A stretch of 64,000 nt of DNA from Prosthecobacter gellanilyticus (GTDB lineage: Bacteria > Verrucomicrobiota > Verrucomicrobiia > Verrucomicrobiales > Verrucomicrobiaceae): assembly GCF_007992435.1 (NCBI RefSeq), contig NZ_BKAG01000021.1, positions 46,619 through 110,618 of the forward strand, written 5' to 3'. Positions 32,440 to 42,200 of the stretch are shown one piece after another (position 1 is the first letter of the stretch; each line of letters starts with the position of its first letter). Both the position numbers and the translations under genes were made by a program. A model generated the notes under the pieces. The model saw only the letters and a list, made by a program, of their open reading frames with translations. It ran no database searches and was not told where the DNA came from.

Positions 32440-32775
32440 AGGGCGATCCGGCTCAATCCAAGTGGATCCGACCTGGAGGGAAAATGGCAGGGCGGAGGAG
32501 ATGGCGGTGTTCAAAGAACGGCAGACTCACTTCGGCCGCTACACGGGGCGATCCGAGTCAATCCAACCTGATCCAACCTCCTTGGGAGACTGACAGGATA
32601 GAGGGAGATGACGGCGTTCAGGGACGGCGGGCTGACGCCAGCCGCCACGAGGGGGCGATCCAGCCAGATCAAGGTGAATCAAGGCTCGGAGGTTGTGGGA
32701 GATGGCGGAGTGGGCTCACCTTTCGGAGGAAGGTGGTCTCGGGCCGATCCAGGTGAATCCAAGTAGATCCAACCG
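32440..32775 (+). repeat. Degenerate tandem repeat array, four units of about 90-106 bp
   Basis: Units begin at about 32442, 32547, 32653 and 32743 with CGATCC, followed by variants of TCAATCCAAGTGGATCCAACCT. Units 1-3 then carry a GGAGATGGCGG-like segment, but the fourth unit runs into the flanking CGGAAGAC repeat. Spacings are about 105, 106 and 90 bp. Individual units are diverged. Confidence 0.6.
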
Positions 32776-32789
32776 GTTTTTGACAGGGT

Positions 32790-32818
32790 CTACGGAACAC
32801 GCGGAAGACACGGAAAGG
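32790..32818 (+). repeat. Direct repeat, right copy
   Basis: CTACGGAACACGCGGAAGAC followed by ACGGAAAGG; partner of 32186-32215. Together they bracket most of the repeat-rich region. Confidence 0.7.
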
Positions 32819-32907
32819 AGACCGAGGCGGTGCGTCGTGGGGTGGTAATGGATCCTTTGAGGTGGCAGGATCCTCGGCTCATCACACGGAGTGTGATGGC
32901 TACTTTA

Positions 32908-33981
32908 TTAGAACAGCTCCGCCTGTCCGCTCACGGGTGGCACGAGGCCTAACTTACGATATGCTGCGGGCATGGCGACGCGGCCGCGGGGGGTGCGTTT
33001 GATGAAGCCTTGCATGACGAGGTAGGGCTCGTGGACGTCCTCCAGGGTGGAGGCGTCCTCACCGACGGCGACGGCGACGCTGTTGAGGCCGACGGGGCCG
33101 CCATCGAACTTGTGGATGAGGGCTTCGAGGAAGCGCTTGTCCATCTCGTCGAGACCGGTCTCGTCAATGTCACGCATGGTGAGGGCGTGGTGGGCAACGT
33201 CCTGCGTGACGACGCTCTGGGCCTTCACCTGGGCGTAGTCGCGGACCCAGCGGAGGAGGTGATTCGCAATACGCGGGGTGCCGCGGGAACGGCGGGCGAT
33301 CTCCAGGGCGCCGTCTTCCTCAATGGGCACGGCGAGGAGGCGGCCGGAGCGCATGATGATGTGCTGAAGCTCCTCGACGGTGTAGTAGTCCAACCGGTTC
33401 GGGATGCCGAAGCGGCTGCGCATGGGGGCGGTGAGCATGCCGGCACGCGTGGTGGCACCGACCAGGGTGAAAGGCGGTAGATCGATGCGGATGGTGCGGG
33501 CCTTGGGGCCTTGATCGATGATGATGTCCAGCCGGAAGTCCTCGATGGCCGGGTAGAGGTACTCCTCAATGCTGGGGTGGAGGCGGTGAATCTCGTCAAT
33601 GAAGAGGATGTCACGCTCCTGGAGATTGGTGAGGATGCCGGCGAGGTCCCCTGCCCTTTCGATCTGCGGACCGCTGGTGGTGTGCAGCTTTGAACCGACA
33701 GAGCTGGCGATGAGATTCGCCAGTGTCGTTTTGCCCAAGCCTGGAGGTCCGCAGAGGAGGGCGTGGTCCAGGGGCTCGCCGCGCATCTTGGCGGCCTGCA
33801 CCATGACGAGGAGCTGCTCTTTGACCTTGGTCTGCCCGTGGAAGTCGTCGAAGTTCGCCGGACGCAGGGCGAGATCGAAAGGAGAGTCGGCTTCGTTAAG
33901 GGTGGGATTCACAGGCGGATGGGTCTTTTTAAACGACGGGTGGCTGATGGCAAGGCTGGCGTCAGCACTGAACAGTATCAT
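32908..33981 (-). CDS. ruvB: Holliday junction branch migration ATPase RuvB
   Basis: 357 residues from the ATG at 33981, which has AAGGA six bases upstream; a longer frame to 34068 is possible but would run into the divergent gene. Walker [10 protein letters not shown] is at 78-86, Walker [10 protein letters not shown] at 126-134, the sensor 1 region [11 protein letters not shown] follows, and the C-terminal winged helix ends [14 protein letters not shown]. RuvB drives branch migration with RuvA and prepares junctions for RuvC; neither partner gene is in the window. The N-terminal 30 residues are longer than usual. Confidence 0.97.
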   Translation of the reverse strand: MILFSADASLAISHPSFKKTHPPVNPTLNEADSPFDLALRPANFDDFHGQTKVKEQLLVMVQAAKMRGEPLDHALLCGPPGLGKTTLANLIASSVGSKLHTTSGPQIERAGDLAGILTNLQERDILFIDEIHRLHPSIEEYLYPAIEDFRLDIIIDQGPKARTIRIDLPPFTLVGATTRAGMLTAPMRSRFGIPNRLDYYTVEELQHIIMRSGRLLAVPIEEDGALEIARRSRGTPRIANHLLRWVRDYAQVKAQSVVTQDVAHHALTMRDIDETGLDEMDKRFLEALIHKFDGGPVGLNSVAVAVGEDASTLEDVHEPYLVMQGFIKRTPRGRVAMPAAYRKLGLVPPVSGQAELF

Positions 33982-34024
33982 TGCAATCCTTGTGGCACCT
34001 CCCACGTTGAACTTCACCCCAACC

Positions 34025-34789
34025 ATGAAACCCCGTCTTTTCGTTCCTGCCCTCCTTTCTCTCACCACCTCCGCTGTGCTGGCTGCTGATGCGCCAAAGC
34101 TGCCGGAGATCCCTGCCCAGGCGATCTCGGCGAAGAAGGAGCTGCTTTTCTCCGATGACTTTCAGAGCAGCCCGCCGGCGAAGCCCTGGCACAAGGTGGT
34201 GGACACGTTCACCTTTGAAAATGGCGAGATGAAGGGCACGCAGACTCGTGAGAAGGACATGCCCTCCAAAGACGGCAAGAGTGTGATCAAGGCGCATGCG
34301 GCGGTGCATGGCCTGGAGATCCCGACGAAGGACAGTGTGGTGGAGTGCCGCATCAAGTTTGAGGGCGCGACGATGATCGATGTGGAGTTTGATGACCGGA
34401 AGTACACGGGCTGCCACTACGGCCACATCTGCCGCGCGCAGGTGCGCCTCACGGGTGTGACGATCATCGACGAGAAGGACGGCAACATGCGCAATGACAT
34501 CTATGAGATGAAGAAGGACCCGGCAAAGAAGGCCGAGGTGGCAAAGCTGCTGGTGGGACGCCAGGCGACCTTTCCGGCGAAGCTGGAGACGGGCAAATGG
34601 TACACGCTGGTGGTGGAAACGGTGGGTGATGAGATGCGCGTGACGATCGACGGCCAGCCGATGGGCTTCCTGAAATCCTCCGGGATCGCCCATGCGACGA
34701 AGTCCAAGATCGAGCTCGGGGTGGCTGGCAAGACGGGCAGTTTTGACGACATCAAGGTCTGGAATGCTGAGCCTGTGCCGGCGAAGTGA
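34025..34789 (+). CDS. Secreted LamG/DUF1080-like protein
   Basis: 254 residues from ATG 34025. The signal peptide [20 protein letters not shown] is cleaved near residue 20-21. A concanavalin-like sandwich follows: [25 protein letters not shown], a central [13 protein letters not shown] strand, [20 protein letters not shown], and a terminal FDDIKVWNA strand. This resembles 3-keto-disaccharide hydrolase (DUF1080)-type domains common in Planctomycetes and Verrucomicrobia, here alone. Whether it is enzyme or binding protein cannot be decided. It is divergent from ruvB, with only 43 bp between the starts. Confidence 0.78.
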   Translation: MKPRLFVPALLSLTTSAVLAADAPKLPEIPAQAISAKKELLFSDDFQSSPPAKPWHKVVDTFTFENGEMKGTQTREKDMPSKDGKSVIKAHAAVHGLEIPTKDSVVECRIKFEGATMIDVEFDDRKYTGCHYGHICRAQVRLTGVTIIDEKDGNMRNDIYEMKKDPAKKAEVAKLLVGRQATFPAKLETGKWYTLVVETVGDEMRVTIDGQPMGFLKSSGIAHATKSKIELGVAGKTGSFDDIKVWNAEPVPAK

Positions 34790-34802
34790 GGGTGTGAACG
34801 GC

Positions 34803-34880
34803 CGGGAGTGATGGAGTAGTGGAGTCATGGGGTGTTGAGCTGGTGCCCAAACCTCCAGCACTCCATGCTCCCAGAGCGTG
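34803..34880. repeat. Imperfect inverted repeat of GGAGT units upstream of lepA
   Basis: GGGAGTGATGGAGTAGTGG at 34803 faces CTCCAGCACTCCATGCTCCC near 34854-34873. The ATGGAGT-type short-period sequence looks like a dispersed intergenic repeat. It would form an imperfect hairpin between the LamG gene and lepA. Confidence 0.5.
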
Positions 34881-34990
34881 ACGCTGGGTATAAATCGACC
34901 CGACGGGGTGGCGGTAGGCTGCCCCGCCCCTTGACCCTCCCCCCCTTCGGGAGTAAGAAGACGACCCCCAAACCGCCGCCCGCCCCCCGG

Positions 34991-36787
<1,797 letters not shown>

Positions 36788-36834
36788 GGCCTGCCGCTTT
36801 TGGCCTAGCCAACTTTTCATTCATTTTTCACAGC

Positions 36835-37455
36835 ATGTCCCAGCCTGCGATCCTCTCAGACATCGGCAATGTGCTGGTGACCTTTGATTTCAAGATCGCG
36901 GCCACGCGTGCCACCGAGTTCAGCCCGCATCCGGCGGAGCTGCTGCTGACCAGGCTGGACCCGATCAAGCTCCCGTATGAAAACGGGGACATGGATGACG
37001 ACACCTTTGTCACAGAAGCCATCCAGCTTCTGGAATTTCGCGGCACACCAGATCAGTTCCGCCACATCTGGTGTGACATCTTTGCGGAGAACAGCGCCAT
37101 GGACAAAACGCTGTTAGGCCTGCAGGGCCATCTGCCCATGTATCTGCTCTCCAACACGAGCGGACTGCACAAAGACTATCTCCTGAGCTCCTTCGATATC
37201 TTCCGCCACTTCCAGGGCGGCGTGTACTCCTACTCGGCGAAGTGCAGCAAGCCGCATGCTTCCATTTTCAATGTGACGGCGAAGGAGCTTTCGCTGGATC
37301 CAGAGCGCACCTTTTTCATTGATGACCTGGAGGCGAACATCGCCACGGCACGTGAGCTGGGTTTTCACACGCATCATTATCAGATGAGTCAGCATGAGGC
37401 GCTGGAGAAGGATCTGGCTCAGTGGCTGGAGAAGCAGGGCGTTGTGACACACTGA
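36835..37455 (+). CDS. HAD-family phosphatase, YihX-like
   Basis: 206 residues. Motif I is LSDIGNVLV, with Asp9 as nucleophile and Gly where most HAD enzymes have the second Asp, the form seen in YihX-type phosphatases. Motif II LLSNTSG, motif III Lys in CSKPHASIF, and motif IV FFIDDLEAN are present. YihX acts on alpha-glucose-1-phosphate; the substrate here is unknown. It follows lepA closely and may share its transcript. Confidence 0.85.
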   Translation: MSQPAILSDIGNVLVTFDFKIAATRATEFSPHPAELLLTRLDPIKLPYENGDMDDDTFVTEAIQLLEFRGTPDQFRHIWCDIFAENSAMDKTLLGLQGHLPMYLLSNTSGLHKDYLLSSFDIFRHFQGGVYSYSAKCSKPHASIFNVTAKELSLDPERTFFIDDLEANIATARELGFHTHHYQMSQHEALEKDLAQWLEKQGVVTH

Positions 37456-37886
37456 CGGCTACTTTGAGCGACGAATCTGACTGCGCGCGAACCGCTATCT
37501 CGCCATTGGGACATAGCGATTGAGAGCTCTGATGTTGATCGAATGAGGCCTTTGCAGCCTTGCTGATTCATCACCCTAACCTTCAATAAGTGTCGTAGCA
37601 TCTATACGGACAAGAAATAAAAGCAAAGCGAGCCGAGTGAGACATGCTTTCCGCAGGAAGGCCTAATGTCTTGATTTCGAGCAACTTAGTTCTGACTCTT
37701 CCACCACTAAGTTCTCACCAAGAACTCACAACCAAAGAGTGCTGTCAGAAAAATGTGATAAATATGAAAATTGTTGTTGCGGGCATTTTGTGATTTGCTA
37801 TAAATACCATACTTCGATTGAAAATTCCCTTCTGGAAATTGGAACTCGGAGCCCTCAAATCCAACAGCCCAAAATACCAAGATATC
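37456..37886. other. 431-bp AT-richer intergenic region upstream of the pilin
   Basis: No convincing gene. The base composition is clearly more AT-rich than its surroundings. Two overlapping inverted repeats lie at 37683-37726: AACTTAGT with ACTAAGTT, and AGTTCT-CACCA-AGAACT. A sigma70-like promoter candidate lies at 37777-37804. Confidence 0.55.
37777..37804 (+). promoter_or_regulatory. Candidate sigma70-type promoter for the pilin gene
   Basis: TTGCGG, a 16-bp spacer, then TATAAA, ending about 82 bp before the pilin ATG. It is the best match in the AT-rich leader; transcription from it is inferred only. Confidence 0.35.
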
Positions 37887-38366
37887 ATGAAACACACCAA
37901 AGTTACCTCCCTGAAGGCTGGCTTCAGCCTTGTTGAAATGCTCGTCGTGATCGCGATCATCGGCATCATCGCCGCCATCGCCATCCCGAACATCGGTTCC
38001 ATCAACGTCAGCGCCCGCGAAGCTACCGCCAAGCGCAATGCTCAGTCCATCGCCTCCGTGCTGAACGCCGCCGCCGCTGCTGGCGTGGACTTCACCGCCG
38101 TCCTTGGCTCCACCCCGATCAACACCGTGGCAAACCCAGGCGCAGCTAACTTGGTGGGTACGGATGGATCCGCCCAGCAGCTCTTGATCGTGGACGCTGC
38201 TGAAGGTGCTGCTGATGGCGGCGCAGACGTCAGCCCTACCGATGGTGCTTTCTCCGGCAAGGTCTTCACCACCGGCAACATCGACAACACGGAAGAAGGT
38301 GTCGCTGCCAAGTATCTTGGCTTTGACCCAGCCAACAACCGCATCATCTACAACCCAGGTAACTAA
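37887..38366 (+). CDS. Type IV pilin / pseudopilin-like protein
   Basis: 159 residues from ATG 37887. The prepilin signal KAG-FSLVEMLVVIAIIG is perfect: cleavage by PilD after Gly, new N-terminal Phe, Glu at +5, then a hydrophobic helix to about residue 33. The rest is Ala/Gly/Asp-rich without cysteines, short for a type IVa major pilin. The frame continues upstream to 37818, but those codons would precede the signal. It is an orphan: no pilus assembly gene is nearby. It has its own AT-rich leader and a strong terminator, which suggests a highly expressed major pilin or pseudopilin. Confidence 0.88.
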   Translation: MKHTKVTSLKAGFSLVEMLVVIAIIGIIAAIAIPNIGSINVSAREATAKRNAQSIASVLNAAAAAGVDFTAVLGSTPINTVANPGAANLVGTDGSAQQLLIVDAAEGAADGGADVSPTDGAFSGKVFTTGNIDNTEEGVAAKYLGFDPANNRIIYNPGN

Positions 38367-38406
38367 TCAGCTGCGGTTTAAGACCGCCTGAACCTGAAAA
38401 GACTTA

Positions 38407-38440
38407 AACCCGCAAGAGGCAACTCTTGCGGGTTTTTTGT
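38407..38440 (+). terminator. Rho-independent terminator of the pilin gene
   Basis: A perfect 12-bp stem (AACCCGCAAGAG with CTCTTGCGGGTT) closes a GCAA tetraloop and runs into TTTTGTG. Confidence 0.92.
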
Positions 38441-38511
38441 GTCTGGAGGCCCTGAAAGATTTCCCCCCGGACACAACCAGCGGAACTTCGCCCTGTTGAA
38501 GGAGGCACTGC

Positions 38512-39339
38512 ATGAAGCATTCATTTCTCCTCCTCGCATTCTTACTCCTGAACATCCAGGCCATGGCGGATGTGAAACCCGCGCCCACAGGTGATCTCAT
38601 CCTGACCTGGGAGGTGGATGGGGTGAAGAGGGAGGGCATGGTGCACATTCCAGAGTCCGCTCGGGTGTCCCCTGCCCCGGTCATCTTTGCCTGGCACGGT
38701 CATGGCGGCAGCATGAACAATGCCGCCAGCAGCTTTGGCTATCACAAGGTCTGGCCTGAGGCTGTCAGCGTGTATCTTCAGGGACTCAACACGCCCGGAC
38801 GGCTCACGGATCCGGAAGGCAAAAAGCCGGGATGGCAGAGCCGCGCAGGAGATCAGGGTGATCGGGATCTGAAGCTCTTTGACACCGTGCTCGCGCAACT
38901 GAAGCGTGACTACAAGGTGGATGAAAACCGCATCTACAGCACCGGGCACTCGAATGGCGGTGGTTTCACCTACCTGCTCTGGCAGACGCGTGGAGAGGTC
39001 TTTGCCGCCATGGCACCTTCCGCCGCTTTCTTTGGCGGGCGTGGAAACCTGGCTCTCATGCCGAAGCCTGTGCTGCATGTGGCCGGGGAAACGGATCCTC
39101 TGGTGAAGTATGAATGGCAGAAGGCCCTGATCGAGAACCTGAAGACGAACAATCAATGTGGTGAAGGCCACGCGTGGGGTGACTCCAAGCTCTGCACAGA
39201 GTATGTCTCGAAATCAGGGAATCCCGTGGTGACCTGCATCCATCCTGGCGCGCATGGCTTTCTGAAGGAAGCACCGGCACTCATCGTGAAGTTCTTCAAG
39301 GAGCATTCGAAAGCCGCGAAGACAGCCGGCAAGCCATGA
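38512..39339 (+). CDS. Secreted PHB-depolymerase/feruloyl-esterase-type alpha/beta hydrolase
   Basis: 275 residues with a signal peptide cut near QAMA-DV (residue 19). It has an alpha/beta-hydrolase fold: oxyanion-loop WHGHGG at 61-66, nucleophile elbow GHSNGG with Ser147, acid in AGETDPLVKY, and His in HPGAHGF. The pattern matches LpqC/PHB-depolymerase-type esterases (CE1-like), which release ferulate or other ester-linked groups from polysaccharides. Four cysteines in the second half could form disulfides. A strong Shine-Dalgarno, AAGGAGG, precedes the ATG. Convergent with the DUF1501 gene after 15 bp. Confidence 0.88.
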   Translation: MKHSFLLLAFLLLNIQAMADVKPAPTGDLILTWEVDGVKREGMVHIPESARVSPAPVIFAWHGHGGSMNNAASSFGYHKVWPEAVSVYLQGLNTPGRLTDPEGKKPGWQSRAGDQGDRDLKLFDTVLAQLKRDYKVDENRIYSTGHSNGGGFTYLLWQTRGEVFAAMAPSAAFFGGRGNLALMPKPVLHVAGETDPLVKYEWQKALIENLKTNNQCGEGHAWGDSKLCTEYVSKSGNPVVTCIHPGAHGFLKEAPALIVKFFKEHSKAAKTAGKP

Positions 39340-39354
39340 TCTCGGCTCGCTCAC

Positions 39355-40764
39355 TCAGGCGATCACATCGCGCAGCACATTCCCGTGCACGTCCGTGAGG
39401 CGGAGATCTCTCCCGCTGAAGCGATACGTGAGCTGCTCGTGATCAATGCCCATCTGGTGCAGCACGGTGGCCCACATGTCATAGATGGTGCAGGCGTTCT
39501 CGATGGCATGATAACCAAACTCATCCGTGCCGCCGTAAATGTGCCCGCGCTTGAGGCCACCGCCTGCCATCCAGATGGTAAATCCATACGGGTTATGGTC
39601 ACGACCATCCGTGCCTTGAGCAAAAGGTGTCCGGCCAAACTCGCCCGCCCACACCACCAGTGTGCTGTCTAACAAACCGCGTGACTTCAGGTCCTTGATC
39701 AGCGCGGTGATGGGCTGGTCCACCTGATGCGCCATGTTCGCGTGGCCTATTTTGATCTCCCCGTGCTGATCCCAGGGGTTCGCGGCCTGCTTCCCGCCCA
39801 GCTTCTGCGGCAGGCAGCTCAGCTCCACAAAGCGCACGCCCTTTTCCACCAGACGTCTGGCGAGCAGACATTGCCGTGCATAGGCGGTGCGTGGAGAGTC
39901 CGGTCCATCCATGCCGTAAAGTTTTCGTGTCGCTTCCGTCTCGCCGGAGATGTCGCACAGATCAGGCACGGCCGACTGCATGCGCCAGGCGAGCTCGTAG
40001 TTTGAGATCGCCGCCTCCACATGCAGATCATGCTGCGTGGTGCCCGCAAAACGACGGTCCATCGCGCCGATGAAGTCGAGCTGCTTGCGCTGTAATTGGT
40101 TAGACTGACGCGGGCGGATGTTCTCCACCGCCTCCGCTTCATCCGCCTGGATGATGCTGGCCTGATGCTGCGCGGGGAGAAAGCCGTTGCTGAATAATCC
40201 CACGTCACCATGAGCAGGCTTCGCACCTCCGCTCTGCAGCACGATGTAGCCCGGCAGATCCCGTGACTCCGTGCCCAGGCCGTAGCTGGTCCATGCGCCC
40301 ACGCTCGGGTATCCCAGAAACGGGAAGCCCGTGTGCAGGAAGAAGTTTCCCTGCGCATGCTCGCTGAACTTCGCCGTCATGCTGCGGATCACGCAGATCT
40401 CATCCGCCAGCGTGGCCATGTGTGGGAACAGCTCGCTCACCGGCATGCCGCTTTGCCCACGCTGGCTGAACTTCCAGTGAGAGGGCTGCACCGTGCCGTT
40501 GTTGTTAAACTGCGTCTTCTTGACCTCCACCGGCATGGGCTGCCCCGCATACTTCTCCAGCAGCGGTTTGGGATCAAAGGAGTCGAGATGCGACACACCG
40601 CCGCTCATGTGGCAGAAGATCACGCTGCGTGCCTTTGGCGCGAAACGCCTCGAGCGATGCACCACCGGTGAAGCTTCCGCCTGCATCAGTCCCGCCAGCG
40701 CCGTCAGGCCAAAGCCTGTGGAGGCAGTGGAAAGCATGTGTCTGCGTGTGAGGAGCGGATTCAT
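39355..40764 (-). CDS. DUF1501 protein (paralogue 2), Tat-type signal
   Basis: 469 residues. The N-terminus [16 protein letters not shown] is a twin-arginine-like leader. The body carries the DUF1501 hallmarks [54 protein letters not shown] and [14 protein letters not shown]1501 belongs to the alkaline-phosphatase/sulfatase-like superfamily and nearly always accompanies PSCyt1/PSCyt2/PSD1 proteins in Planctomycetes and Verrucomicrobia; its reaction is not established. The start overlaps the stop of its neighbour (TGATG). It is the last gene of the IclR-led operon and a close paralogue of the gene before it. Confidence 0.92.
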   Translation of the reverse strand: MNPLLTRRHMLSTASTGFGLTALAGLMQAEASPVVHRSRRFAPKARSVIFCHMSGGVSHLDSFDPKPLLEKYAGQPMPVEVKKTQFNNNGTVQPSHWKFSQRGQSGMPVSELFPHMATLADEICVIRSMTAKFSEHAQGNFFLHTGFPFLGYPSVGAWTSYGLGTESRDLPGYIVLQSGGAKPAHGDVGLFSNGFLPAQHQASIIQADEAEAVENIRPRQSNQLQRKQLDFIGAMDRRFAGTTQHDLHVEAAISNYELAWRMQSAVPDLCDISGETEATRKLYGMDGPDSPRTAYARQCLLARRLVEKGVRFVELSCLPQKLGGKQAANPWDQHGEIKIGHANMAHQVDQPITALIKDLKSRGLLDSTLVVWAGEFGRTPFAQGTDGRDHNPYGFTIWMAGGGLKRGHIYGGTDEFGYHAIENACTIYDMWATVLHQMGIDHEQLTYRFSGRDLRLTDVHGNVLRDVIA

Positions 40765-42200
40765 CAGGCAATGATATCTCTCAATACATTTCCATGCACG
40801 TCCGTCAGGCGCAGATCTCGCCCGCTGAAGCGATACGTGAGCTGCTCATGATCCACACCCATCAGGTGCAGCACTGTGGCCCACATGTCATAGACCGTGC
40901 AGGCATCCTCAGTGGCTTTGTAGCCAAAATCATCGGTCGCGCCATGCACATGCCCGCCTTTCACACCGCCGCCGGCCATCCAGATGCTGAAGCCATGCGG
41001 GTTGTGATCGCGGCCATTGGAGCCTTGAGCAAAGGGCGTGCGGCCAAACTCACCGGCCCACACGAGCAGGGTGCTGTCTAGCAAGCCGCGGGCTTTGAGA
41101 TCCTTGATGAGCGCGGCGATGGGCTGGTCAATCTGGTTTGCCACCATGCCATGGCCTTCCTTCACCTGGCTGTGATGATCCCACGGATTCGCCGCGTTAC
41201 CGCCACCGATGTTGTAGCCCAGCGCACTGAGCTCGATGAAGCGCACACCACGCTCGACAAGACGGCGCGCCAGCAGGCACTGGCGTGCATAGGCGGCCTT
41301 TTTCGGTTCGGGATCATCGAGGCCATAGAGTTTCTTTGTCGCCTCCGTCTCACCAGAGATGTCGCAGAGTTCAGGCACCGCAGATTGCATGCGCCAGGCC
41401 ATCTCGTAGTTGGAGATCGCCGCCTCCACATGCATGTCACGCTGTGTATTTTTGGCAAAGCGCCGATCCATCGCGCCGATGAAGTCTAACTGTTTGCGCT
41501 GCATGCCCAGCGGCTGACGCGGGCGGATGTTGTCCACCGCCTCCGCCTCATCTGCCTGCACGATGCTCGCCTGATGCTGCGCCGGAAGGAAGCCATTGCT
41601 GAACAAACCCACACCGCCATGCGGTGTGCGCGCATCGCCACTCTGCAGCACCATGTAACCCGGCAGATCACGCGACTCCGTCCCGAGTCCATAACTGGTC
41701 CAGGCCCCCGCGCTCGGGAAGCCTAGAAAGGGGAACCCTGTATGCATGAAGAAGTTTCCCTGCGCATGCTCGCTGAACTTCGCCGTCATGCTGCGCACCA
41801 CGCAGAGATCGTCTGCCACACCGCCGATCTGCGGAAACAAATCACTCACCGGCAGACCTGAACGGCCACGATTCTTAAAGGCCCAGTGAGACGGCTGCAG
41901 GGTTCCGTTATTGTTGAACTGCGTCTTGATCGCGCCCCCAGGCATGGGCTGGCCCGCATACTTCTGAAGCATCGGCTTCGGATCAAACGAGTCCACGTGC
42001 GACACACCGCCGCTCATGTAGAGAAAGATCACGCTGCGTGCCTTCGGCGCGAAACGCTTCGACCGATGCACCAGCGGCAGCGCCGCCTGCGCTTCCTCCT
42101 GCATCAGGCCTGCCAAAGCAGCCATGCCAAAGCCCGTGGACGCACGCGAAAGCAGAGAGCGACGAGAAAGGTTCGTGGGAATGTTCGGGGGCGTGATCAT
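40764..42200 (-). CDS. DUF1501 protein (paralogue 1), Tat-type signal
   Basis: 478 residues. It has a twin-arginine-like leader [16 protein letters not shown] and the same motif series as its neighbour ([52 protein letters not shown]). The two proteins align along their whole length without large gaps, so they arose by tandem duplication. Its start overlaps the PSD1 gene by an ATGA. Retention of both copies may mean they act as a heterodimer or on different substrates. Confidence 0.92.
   Translation of the reverse strand: MITPPNIPTNLSRRSLLSRASTGFGMAALAGLMQEEAQAALPLVHRSKRFAPKARSVIFLYMSGGVSHVDSFDPKPMLQKYAGQPMPGGAIKTQFNNNGTLQPSHWAFKNRGRSGLPVSDLFPQIGGVADDLCVVRSMTAKFSEHAQGNFFMHTGFPFLGFPSAGAWTSYGLGTESRDLPGYMVLQSGDARTPHGGVGLFSNGFLPAQHQASIVQADEAEAVDNIRPRQPLGMQRKQLDFIGAMDRRFAKNTQRDMHVEAAISNYEMAWRMQSAVPELCDISGETEATKKLYGLDDPEPKKAAYARQCLLARRLVERGVRFIELSALGYNIGGGNAANPWDHHSQVKEGHGMVANQIDQPIAALIKDLKARGLLDSTLLVWAGEFGRTPFAQGSNGRDHNPHGFSIWMAGGGVKGGHVHGATDDFGYKATEDACTVYDMWATVLHLMGVDHEQLTYRFSGRDLRLTDVHGNVLRDIIA

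Larger units (their letters stand above)
31907..32907. other. 1-kb repeat-rich intergenic region without a convincing gene
   Basis: Reading frames here lack family resemblance. The stretch is built from degenerate repeats: GTTTACGG-type units near 32090 and 32415, GGAACAC(A/G)CGGAAGAC units at 32186 and 32790, and a four-unit GATCC/AATCC-rich array at 32440-32775. A GGATCC pair and the hairpin CATCACAC-GGA-GTGTGATG at 32880-32898 lie just downstream of ruvB, without a T tract. Confidence 0.6.

Noticed and set aside
31907..32907. Small open frames in the repeat-rich kilobase (for example 31793-32248 and 32292-32756)
   Set aside because: Translations are low-complexity products of degenerate repeats on both strands, without start signals or family likeness.
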